Shown here: positions 17,895 to 25,185 of the stretch, one piece after another
Numbering within the stretch: position 1 is the stretch's first letter
Layout: every line of letters starts with the position of its first letter
Assembly (NCBI RefSeq): GCF_011926545.1
Contig: NZ_JAATIT010000001.1
Span: 777,969-841,968, forward strand
DNA length: 64,000 bases
Direction: 5' to 3'
Source of the DNA: Sphingopyxis italica
GTDB taxonomy: Bacteria > Pseudomonadota > Alphaproteobacteria > Sphingomonadales > Sphingomonadaceae
Notes under the pieces: model-generated
Told to the model about the DNA's origin: nothing
The model's input: only the letters and a program-made list of their open reading frames with translations
Databases searched by the model: none
Translations under genes and position numbers: made by a program

Positions 17895-19145
17895 ATGGAT
17901 CTCGACTACGGCCCCCAATATGACGCCTTCCGCGCGGAGATCCGCGCCTTCATCAATGCGCACAGACATTTGGCGCCACCCTCCGCCACCCGGTTCTCCC
18001 GGCCCTCAGCCGAAGCTATCCGATGGCAAAAGCTATTGATCGAGCACGGCTATACGGCGCGCACGATACCGGCCGAATATGGCGGCTACGGAGCGGCGCC
18101 GGATATACTCAAATCGCGCATTATCGCGGAAGAGTTTTCGCGAGCTCGGCTTCCGAGCGGCTTGGCGAACCAGGGCATCTCAATGCTCGTCCCGACTTTG
18201 CTCGAGTTGGGCACCGATGAACAGAAGCGGCGGTGGATCGCAGCAACGCTGACGGGCGAAGTCGTGTGGTGCCAAGGATATTCCGAACCCGGTGCGGGAT
18301 CGGACCTCGCCAACCTCAAGACCAGCGCGCGCATCGAAAATGGAGAATTCGTTATAAATGGCCAGAAAATCTGGACCAGCACCGCGAAGCAAGCCGACAT
18401 GATCTTTTGCCTTGTGAGGACCGAACTCGAGGCCTCGAAGCATAGCGGTATCTCTTATCTGATTTTCTCGATGGACATACCGGGGATCGAGGTACGCCCC
18501 TTGAAGACGATGACCGGTCACGCCGAGTTCAACGAGACATTCTTTACTAATGTGCGGGTTCCGGTGGACCAGATCGTCGGCCAGCGAGGACAGGGCTGGT
18601 TCGTCGCGAACGCAACGCTTGGCCACGAGCGCGGAATGCTGGGCGATCCCGACGCACTCGAGAACCGGCTGCAGGCATTGATTGGCCTGATGCAGCAGGA
18701 ATCCATCGGCGAAGGTCGGGCGATCGACAATGCGGTCCTGCGCGACCGGCTGGTGGCGCTCCAGGCCGAAGTGACGGCGATGAAATGTAATGGAATGCGC
18801 ATTCTATCGAACAGCCTCAAGGGCGAGCCTGGCGGCATGGCGAAGCTGATCGTCAAACTGCAGAGTTGCGAGGTCGCGCATCAGATCTCTGCGCTGGCGA
18901 TCGACGCGATGGGCGAGATGGGCATTTTGTATCACCGCAGCCCGCGGGAACGAGACGGAGGGGCTTGGCAATGGAACTATATGTTCCAACTCGGCCTCAT
19001 AATAGGTGGCGGCACCGCGCAGATCCAGAAGAACATCATCGCCGAACGTGGCCTAGAGATGCCGCGCGAGCCGAAGCTGGCGCGGATTTCCGACGAAGCG
19101 AAGGGAGCGGCAGGCATGCAGACCGACAGGCAGGGAGCGGCGTGA
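17895..19145 (+). CDS. Acyl-CoA dehydrogenase, subunit 1
   Basis: 416-residue FAD-dependent acyl-CoA dehydrogenase. Conserved pieces are VVWCQGYSEPGAGSDLANLKTSAR (FAD/substrate contact), INGQKIWTSTA, and the C-terminal GLIIGGGTAQIQKNIIAERGLEMPREP. The last motif is that of FadE-type enzymes found as unequal alpha/beta pairs in steroid and terpenoid catabolism. A shorter, divergent acyl-CoA dehydrogenase follows with a 1-nt overlap (TGATG), so the two likely form a heteromer. The ATG used begins MDLDYGPQYDAF; an earlier in-frame ATG overlaps the DUF35 gene. Confidence 0.9.
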   Translation: MDLDYGPQYDAFRAEIRAFINAHRHLAPPSATRFSRPSAEAIRWQKLLIEHGYTARTIPAEYGGYGAAPDILKSRIIAEEFSRARLPSGLANQGISMLVPTLLELGTDEQKRRWIAATLTGEVVWCQGYSEPGAGSDLANLKTSARIENGEFVINGQKIWTSTAKQADMIFCLVRTELEASKHSGISYLIFSMDIPGIEVRPLKTMTGHAEFNETFFTNVRVPVDQIVGQRGQGWFVANATLGHERGMLGDPDALENRLQALIGLMQQESIGEGRAIDNAVLRDRLVALQAEVTAMKCNGMRILSNSLKGEPGGMAKLIVKLQSCEVAHQISALAIDAMGEMGILYHRSPRERDGGAWQWNYMFQLGLIIGGGTAQIQKNIIAERGLEMPREPKLARISDEAKGAAGMQTDRQGAA

Positions 19146-20236
19146 TGGACTTCGGCCTTTCGCAGGATCAGCAGATACTGCGCGACGCAGTTGCGCGGTG
19201 TCTTGCCGATACCTCCCCGCTTGAGCATGTCCGCGAATGTGCCGGGCGCGACAACCCGTTAAGTGACACTATTTTCGGAGCCCTCCACGATCTGGCGGTC
19301 CCAGCCATGCTTGTCCCCGAAGAGCATGGTGGCCTAGGCATGACCCTTCTCGACGCTGCGGTCGTGGCGGAACAACTCGCCTATGCGGTCACACCAGCGC
19401 CATTTCTAGCCAGCGTAGTTCTCGCCCCGATCGCGCTGAGCGAGGCAGGAACTAACAAGCAAAAGTGCCAATGGCTTCCGAAGATCGCGCGTGGCGAGGC
19501 CCGTATCGGAGTCGCGATTTCCGCGACGGTCCAGGCGCGCGACGGCGCGGGAGTTCAATTCGTCGAAGGGAAGCTTAGCGGCACCGCCCTGTTCTGCCTC
19601 GATTTCGAAGGCGCGGACGCGTATCTCGTAGCGGACGCCGGTGGCAGGCTGCACCTCGTCCCAGCCCTAGCATCGGGACTCAAGGCGACCCGCCTCACCA
19701 CCATCGATCGCACGCGCAGCGTGGGAGAATTGTCCTTTGCGGCTGTCGAGACCGATCCGCTTGCCGACGACGGCGGCACAGCATCGGCTCGGCTGCGCGA
19801 TGCTGGCCGCGTGATCCTTGCCGCCGACAGCTTAGGCGCAGGGCAGGCCATGATTGAAAAGGCGGTCGATTATGCTGGTCAGCGAGAGCAGTTCGGCCGC
19901 CCTATCGGCAGCTTCCAGGCGGTAAAGCACATGTGCGCCGAAATGGCCGCACGCCATGAACCGTGCCGCGCGCTGGTCTGGTACGCCGCCCATGTCTTCG
20001 ATGCGCTGCCGGAGGATGCATCTCTCGCGGCTTGCCATGCGAAATCCCTCACGGGCGACGTCCACCGATTTGTCGCCCGCACCGCCACTGAAGTGCATGG
20101 CGGGATGGGGTTCACCGATCTGCTCGGCCTGCACTACTGGTTCAAACGGATCGGCTTCGATCGGCAGGTCTTGGGTGGCCCCGAAGCGGTGCGAGCCGAG
20201 GCAGCGGCTCTGCAGGGTTGGACGAGAGCAGCCTGA
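19145..20236 (+). CDS. Acyl-CoA dehydrogenase, subunit 2 (short partner)
   Basis: 363-residue acyl-CoA dehydrogenase homologue beginning MDFGLSQDQQILRDAVARCLAD. The middle beta domain is divergent and short, while the C-terminal helical domain keeps YAGQREQFGRPIGSFQAVKHMCAEMA and VHGGMGFTDLLGLHYWFKRI. Short partners of this sort pair with a full-length FadE to give an alpha2beta2 enzyme with one active site per dimer. Overlap with the upstream dehydrogenase supports that. The open frame continues upstream but inside the neighbouring gene. Confidence 0.88.
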   Translation: MDFGLSQDQQILRDAVARCLADTSPLEHVRECAGRDNPLSDTIFGALHDLAVPAMLVPEEHGGLGMTLLDAAVVAEQLAYAVTPAPFLASVVLAPIALSEAGTNKQKCQWLPKIARGEARIGVAISATVQARDGAGVQFVEGKLSGTALFCLDFEGADAYLVADAGGRLHLVPALASGLKATRLTTIDRTRSVGELSFAAVETDPLADDGGTASARLRDAGRVILAADSLGAGQAMIEKAVDYAGQREQFGRPIGSFQAVKHMCAEMAARHEPCRALVWYAAHVFDALPEDASLAACHAKSLTGDVHRFVARTATEVHGGMGFTDLLGLHYWFKRIGFDRQVLGGPEAVRAEAAALQGWTRAA

Positions 20237-20293
20237 TAGTAACGGGAGTCATGCGCCCCGATGCTGCGGCCCCGTCCAGAGAGGAGAATCAAT

Positions 20294-21907
20294 GTGATCG
20301 ACTGGAATCTCGGGGATATTCTCGACGCGATCGAGCCCTTCATGCCCGAAGATGCGCCGGCTCTGATACATGGAGACCGGATCGTCACCTGGCCCGAGAT
20401 GTCGGCGCGCTCGAACAATATCGCCCGCGGGTTGCGCCAACGCGGCATCCGCGATGGCGCGAAGGTCGCCTTCTATATGCGCAACCGACCCGAATATGGC
20501 GAGTTGATGGCGGCCTGCTTCAAGGGGCGTTTGACGCATGTGAACATCAATTACCGTTATCGGGCCGAAGAGGTGTTTTATATCTTCGACGATTCCGACA
20601 GCGAGGTCATCGTTTACAGTTCGGAATTCCGCGACACTATCGTCGAACTCAACGACCGGCTTAGGAAGGTTCGCACCTTCGTCGAAATTGGCGAGCTGTC
20701 TTCAATCGCGCCCTTTGCGATCCACTATGAGACTCTCGCGCAAGAGGGGGACGGATCGGCGCTCGGCATCACACGCTCGCCCGCCGATCTGCTTTTCATC
20801 TATACGGGTGGTACGACCGGAATGCCCAAGGGCGTGATGTGGCGTCATGATGACATGCGCAAGGCCCAACTCGACGCACAGAAGTTGCTCGGCCCCGTTC
20901 CAGAGACACTCGAAGAAAATGTCGCGCTGATCGCCCGCGAAGGCCCGGGCAGGCGCACGCTTTCCTCTTGCCCGCTGATGCACGGAACGGGCTTTATCAC
21001 TGCGATCGGCACGCTGATGTCTGGCGGCGCGATAGTTACGTTGGAGGCATGGTCTTTCGATGCCGAGGAACTGTGGGATACGGTGGAAAGGCACAAGGTG
21101 GAAGGTATAGCGATCGTGGGCGACGCCTTTGCCAAGCCAATGCTTTCCGCGCTCGACGACCACCCTGGCCGCTGGGATACCAGCAGCCTCGTTACAATCC
21201 TCTCTTCCGGTGTGATGTGGAGCAAGGAGGTCAAGTCCGGCCTGTGCCGGCATATTCCGCAAATCGTACTGATGGACAGTTTTGGCGCATCCGAAGGCCT
21301 CGGCTTCGGCCTTGCCGTCACCACTGCGGAGGGCGGCACGAACACCGCGAAATTTGGGATCGGCGAGTTCTGCGATGTTTTCGACGAAACCGACCAGAAA
21401 GTCGAACCGGGGAGCGGCGTGCCGGGATTTATCGCCCGGAAGGGTGCGATCCCCATAGGCTATTACAAGGACCCCGAGAAATCCGCGAAGACGTTTCGCA
21501 CGATCGATGGGGTGCGCTATTCCATTCCGGGCGACTGGTGTCGGGTAGAAGCCGATGGCAGCCTGACCTTGCTCGGCCGCGGAAGCGTCTGCATCAACAC
21601 GGCGGGAGAGAAAGTTTATCCCGAGGAGGTCGAGGAAGTGCTCAAGACCCATCCCGCCATCGGGGACGCGCTGGTCGTAGGCGTGCCGGATGATAAATGG
21701 GGCCAAGCCGTAACCGCGATCGTCCACCTCAACGACCACGCCCAGTTCGACGAACAAGCGGTCAAAACCCATGTGCGCGCACATTTGGCGGGATACAAAA
21801 CTCCCAAGACCATAATTCCGACAGACATCCCCATGCGAGCCTCGAACGGCAAGGCCGATTATGCAACGGCAAAAGCGATTGCCGAACGATCGAATGTCGC
21901 GACGTGA
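20294..21907 (+). CDS. Acyl-CoA synthetase (AMP-forming)
   Basis: 537-residue ANL ligase. The P-loop-like AMP motif is IYTGGTTGMPKGVMWRHDD, the hinge motif region reads GDWCRVEADGSLTLLGRGSVCINTAGEKVYPEEVEEVL, and the lid lysine is in RASNGKADY. The closest recognisable flavour is FadD17/FadD19-type steroid or terpenoid carboxylate activators. GTG is taken as start (GTG ATC GAC TGG) because GGAGA lies about 9 nt upstream; an upstream alternative start has no such site. The stop overlaps the monooxygenase start by 4 nt. Confidence 0.88.
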   Translation: MIDWNLGDILDAIEPFMPEDAPALIHGDRIVTWPEMSARSNNIARGLRQRGIRDGAKVAFYMRNRPEYGELMAACFKGRLTHVNINYRYRAEEVFYIFDDSDSEVIVYSSEFRDTIVELNDRLRKVRTFVEIGELSSIAPFAIHYETLAQEGDGSALGITRSPADLLFIYTGGTTGMPKGVMWRHDDMRKAQLDAQKLLGPVPETLEENVALIAREGPGRRTLSSCPLMHGTGFITAIGTLMSGGAIVTLEAWSFDAEELWDTVERHKVEGIAIVGDAFAKPMLSALDDHPGRWDTSSLVTILSSGVMWSKEVKSGLCRHIPQIVLMDSFGASEGLGFGLAVTTAEGGTNTAKFGIGEFCDVFDETDQKVEPGSGVPGFIARKGAIPIGYYKDPEKSAKTFRTIDGVRYSIPGDWCRVEADGSLTLLGRGSVCINTAGEKVYPEEVEEVLKTHPAIGDALVVGVPDDKWGQAVTAIVHLNDHAQFDEQAVKTHVRAHLAGYKTPKTIIPTDIPMRASNGKADYATAKAIAERSNVAT

Positions 21908-23541
21908 GATCGACTGGCTCTCCCGATTACGATGCCGTGATCGTCGGTGCAGGCTTCAGCGGCATCTATCTGCTGCACAAATTGCGTGACGCCGGGTTCA
22001 AGGTGCTGCTGGTAGATGCGGCCGCCCAGCCCGGCGGCATTTGGTACTGGAATTGCTATCCCGGTGCCCGCGTGGACTCGCAGGTACCGCTCTATGAGTT
22101 TTCGATACCCGAGGTTTGGAAATCATGGGCCTGGAGCGAGCGCTTTCCCGGATGGAAGGAGCTCAGAGCCTATTTCCGGCATGTTTGCGATACGCTGGGC
22201 CTTTGGCCGCTTATGCGGATGGGATCGAGGGTCCAAAGCGCAAGGTTCGATGAAGAGGGACGACGGTGGCGCCTGCAGCTTGAGGGCGGGGAAGGAATAT
22301 CGACACACTTCCTTCTGCCCGCTTTGGGATTCGCATCGAAGCCGTATATTCCCGATATGCGAGGAATCGCGGCGTTCGAAGGCGATTGGTGTCACACGGC
22401 GCGATGGCCGCAACAGGGTATCGATCTTTCGGGCCGCCGGATCGCCGTCATCGGCACTGGTGCGAGCGGAGTGCAGATCGCGCAGGAGGCCGCCAAATGC
22501 GCAGAAAAGCTGACCTTGTTTCAGAGGACTCCTATTCTGGGCCTGCCCATGCGCCAGGAACGGCTTACCGAAGACATTCAGCAGCGTGATAAGCAGGGCT
22601 ATCCCGCCATTTTTGTTCGGCGCAAGCGAACGAACGGGGGATTCGAATGCCAGTCGCTTGACATCTCCGCGCTCGATGTAGACGCCACGACGCGCAACAA
22701 CCATTTCGAGACCCTGTGGCGGCAGGGCGGCCTCAAATTCTGGTACAACAACTTTGCCGACATACTGACCAATCGCGAAGCGAACCGCTACGCCTATGAG
22801 TTCTGGCGCAAAAAGGTTCTCGCGCGGATTATCGACCCCGTTCTGGCCGAGAAACTTGCGCCTGCGGAGCCGCCGCATCCTTTCGGCACGAAAAGACCCT
22901 CGCTCGAACAGGGATATTATGAAATTTTCGAGCAGGATAATGTCGCGCTGGTCGATCTGAAGGCAAACGCGATCATCCGTATCGAGCCCCAGGCCATCAA
23001 GATGGAAGACGGTGAGGTCGAATGCGATCTGATCATTTTTGCGACCGGCTTCGATGCCGGGCGTGGCGGGTTGATCGACATGAACATCACCGGGAGGGAG
23101 GGGCTTCCCCTTTGGCAGGCGTGGGAAGACGGTGTGCGCGCCTATCTCGGCATGGCGGTGTCGGGTTTTCCCAACATGTTGTTCGCTTATGGTCCTCTCA
23201 GCCCGTCGGGTTTCGCCAATGGCCCGACAAGCGCGGAAATACAGGGCGACTGGATTTGCGATTTCATGGTCTGGTTGCGTAGGAGGGACATCGATCTTTT
23301 CGAGGGCAAACCGGCTGCCGAAACTGGCTGGACTGAAATGGTTGCCGCGGCTGGCGCGATGACGCTCTTTCCCGAGGCGGCCTCATGGTACATGGGCGCG
23401 AATATTCCGGGAAAGAAGCGCCAGCTCATCAATTTTCCGAGCGTGTCTGGCTATGCCGCGCTCTGCGACGAAGAGGCGGCCGGCAGCTATGCTGGCTTCG
23501 CTTTCGAAAAACTCACACGCAAGGACGGCCCAACAATATGA
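21904..23541 (+). CDS. Baeyer-Villiger / flavin-dependent monooxygenase
   Basis: 545-residue FAD/NADPH monooxygenase. The FAD Rossmann motif is VIVGAGFSG (residues 12-20), followed by GGIWYWNCYPGARVDS typical of type I Baeyer-Villiger enzymes. The fingerprint FxGxxxHxxxWP is present as FEGDWCHTARWP (158-169), the NADPH Rossmann motif is IAVIGTGASG, and FATGFD closes the second FAD contact. It would insert oxygen next to a ketone to make an ester or lactone. The start is GTG overlapping the ligase stop (GTGA), and the stop overlaps the hydrolase start, so product ester and esterase are co-translated. Confidence 0.92.
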   Translation: MRSTGSPDYDAVIVGAGFSGIYLLHKLRDAGFKVLLVDAAAQPGGIWYWNCYPGARVDSQVPLYEFSIPEVWKSWAWSERFPGWKELRAYFRHVCDTLGLWPLMRMGSRVQSARFDEEGRRWRLQLEGGEGISTHFLLPALGFASKPYIPDMRGIAAFEGDWCHTARWPQQGIDLSGRRIAVIGTGASGVQIAQEAAKCAEKLTLFQRTPILGLPMRQERLTEDIQQRDKQGYPAIFVRRKRTNGGFECQSLDISALDVDATTRNNHFETLWRQGGLKFWYNNFADILTNREANRYAYEFWRKKVLARIIDPVLAEKLAPAEPPHPFGTKRPSLEQGYYEIFEQDNVALVDLKANAIIRIEPQAIKMEDGEVECDLIIFATGFDAGRGGLIDMNITGREGLPLWQAWEDGVRAYLGMAVSGFPNMLFAYGPLSPSGFANGPTSAEIQGDWICDFMVWLRRRDIDLFEGKPAAETGWTEMVAAAGAMTLFPEAASWYMGANIPGKKRQLINFPSVSGYAALCDEEAAGSYAGFAFEKLTRKDGPTI

Positions 23542-24515
23542 ACGAGGCGGTAAAGATTGAAGATTGCCCCGAGGACATCGACGCTCTCTGGGCGGGCGAT
23601 GGTTCGCATCTGCCCGAATGGTTCGTTTCCGCTCTCAGGGTGCCGCGCGAGGAAGGCTATGTAGAGATCGAGGGTGCCAAAGCGCATTACTTTCGCTGGG
23701 GCGACCGGGCGAAACCCAAGGTACTGATGACGCACGGTTTTCTCTCGCATGCCCGCTGCTTTTCCTTCATCGCGCCGTTTCTGGCCGAAGATTATGATGT
23801 GGTGGCCTTCGATCTTGCCGGCATGGGCGACAGCGAAATGCGAGGGCACGCCGACCCCTTGGCCAGGGGGCGCGAGTTCGGCGAAATTGCCGAAGCGCTT
23901 GGACTGTTTGCGGATGGCCACAAGCCCACGATCATTGCCCACAGTTTCGGTTCTGGCGCAGCGTTGACGGCCGTCACCCAATCGCCCGATACCTTCTCCG
24001 GCATTGTGGTTTGCGACCTGATGGTCATGCGACCTGCGCTCTTGCAAGCGTATTGGAATCTCCGCCGCGCCAGCCCCGGATCCGGCGACCCGGACAAAGC
24101 CAAAAGTCGCTATCCCAGCTACGACGCGGCGCGCAGTCGATACGTCCTTTCCCCACCCCAGCCTGTCGGTGAGCCATTTCTTTTGGACTATATGGCCTTT
24201 CATTCTCTGCGGCGTGACGGGGAGGGTTGGACGTGGAAATTCTCTCCCGAAGTGTTCCGGAGGAGCAACCGGCCCGACGAGTGGCTCACCATCGGCGAGC
24301 GCCTAGTGAACGCGCCGGGCCGCAAGGCTATCGTTCACGGCGAGGAGAGCCAGCTCTTCAACCGGGATTCCGTGGCATATGTTCGTGAACTGGGGGGAGG
24401 AGCCATTCCGATCATTGCCGTGCCTCAAGCCCGCCACCATCTGATGCTCGACCAGCCGCTGGCCTTTGTCACCGCGTTGAGGAGCCTTCTCCGGCTTTGG
24501 GAAGCGCCGACTTGA
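23538..24515 (+). CDS. Alpha/beta hydrolase
   Basis: 325-residue alpha/beta-hydrolase fold protein. The oxyanion region is LMTHGFLSHARCFSF, the nucleophile elbow is AHSFGSG (Ser136), and the catalytic histidine is in ARHHLMLDQP (about 300). The elbow starts with Ala rather than Gly. An extra ~40-residue N-terminus precedes the fold. The 4-nt overlap with the Baeyer-Villiger gene makes it the likely ester or lactone hydrolase acting on that enzyme's product. Last gene of the operon. Confidence 0.88.
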   Translation: MNEAVKIEDCPEDIDALWAGDGSHLPEWFVSALRVPREEGYVEIEGAKAHYFRWGDRAKPKVLMTHGFLSHARCFSFIAPFLAEDYDVVAFDLAGMGDSEMRGHADPLARGREFGEIAEALGLFADGHKPTIIAHSFGSGAALTAVTQSPDTFSGIVVCDLMVMRPALLQAYWNLRRASPGSGDPDKAKSRYPSYDAARSRYVLSPPQPVGEPFLLDYMAFHSLRRDGEGWTWKFSPEVFRRSNRPDEWLTIGERLVNAPGRKAIVHGEESQLFNRDSVAYVRELGGGAIPIIAVPQARHHLMLDQPLAFVTALRSLLRLWEAPT

Positions 24516-24699
24516 GCAACGTCTAGCGCGATTTTATGGTTGCATGCGACCGTAATGGCGATGCGAGAATTGCCGATCCAACATTTAGTTAAACGATGAG
24601 GCCTCTTTTGCACAGCAAGACATAAATACTAAGGCCGAGGCAGAAATAACCAAGCAGAGTTCATATGTTCTGTTTAGATCTTCTTCTCTTGCCTGTGTT

Positions 24700-24890
24700 G
24701 CTTGGCGCCACAAAGAAATCTATCGTGGCACAGTTGGTCGATATGCCTTCCGAGGCAAACAGCAAGGCAAGGTCATGGAGCCACAAAAGGCTGTCCAGCT
24801 TCGGCGGGACATGCGCTCGGGATCGGGCGTGCCGTACCGCAGCCGCATCCAAAAGTCGTCGGCGCGCGCTCGACCGTGCCAAGGCTGAAG
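24700..24890 (-). pseudogene. Possible decayed integrase-core transposase fragment
   Basis: Two different minus-strand frames hold short phrases that resemble consecutive parts of an rve-type transposase: RLRYGTPDPERMSRRSWTAFCGSM in one frame and ATIDFFVAPS in another, the latter like the AxDFFxVPT catalytic strand. No intact frame joins them, so if real it is frameshifted and truncated. The identification rests on short motif resemblance only. Confidence 0.25.
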
Positions 24891-24978
24891 CGCTGACAGC
24901 AAGCATCGGATGTATAAACTGATTTCTTCGGATCTGAGATGGAACACCTCCCAGCGCCCCGAGCAATATAATAAAGTG

Positions 24979-25113
24979 CCATAATAAAGTTCTTTACCAA
25001 ATACCGAAAAACTGCTCAGCTTCAAGCCGGGCGGCGAGAATCTTTTCCTCTCCGGAAATCTCCTTCTGGCCACCTCTCAAACTCGGGGCAGCTCGGCGAG
25101 CTGCCCCATTTTT
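24979..25113 (+). ncRNA. Candidate small RNA or leader ending at terminator
   Basis: A TATAAT box (24967-24972) is followed by roughly 130 nt of non-coding sequence with CU-rich single-stranded stretches (CTCTCCGG, CTCCTTCTGG, CACCTCTC) and a perfect terminator hairpin. That arrangement suits a trans-acting sRNA with anti-Shine-Dalgarno character, or an attenuated leader of the TonB receptor. No good -35 element lies 17 nt upstream of the TATAAT, and no known riboswitch core was recognised. Confidence 0.28.
25085..25113 (+). terminator. Strong Rho-independent terminator
   Basis: Perfect 10-bp GC-rich stem (GGGGCAGCTC / GAGCTGCCCC) with a 3-nt GGC loop followed by ATTTTT. The U-tract is only on the plus-strand side. 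It stands 570 nt after the hydrolase stop and 72 nt before the TonB receptor start. Confidence 0.85.
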
Positions 25114-25185
25114 GAACATCGACTACCGGGGAAAAGGACGGGTTCGCGTAAGAAACTAAAAAATCGAGACAGGGAGAGAAGGGTG

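Larger units (their letters stand above)
24516..25185. other. Long intergenic region before the TonB receptor
   Basis: 670 nt without a convincing intact gene. It contains a probable decayed transposase fragment (minus strand, about 24.70-24.90 kb), a TATAAT hexamer at 24967-24972, and a strong intrinsic terminator at 25085-25113, all listed separately. The terminator is too far from the hydrolase to be its obvious end and lies only 72 nt before the TonB receptor start. Confidence 0.5.

Noticed and set aside
20702..21784. 360-codon minus-strand frame opposite the acyl-CoA synthetase
   Set aside because: Antisense of an unambiguous ANL ligase; GC-rich third positions create long antisense frames.
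24900..25110. Cobalamin or TPP riboswitch upstream of the TonB receptor
   Set aside because: The required conserved cores were not found, although the terminator would fit an attenuator.
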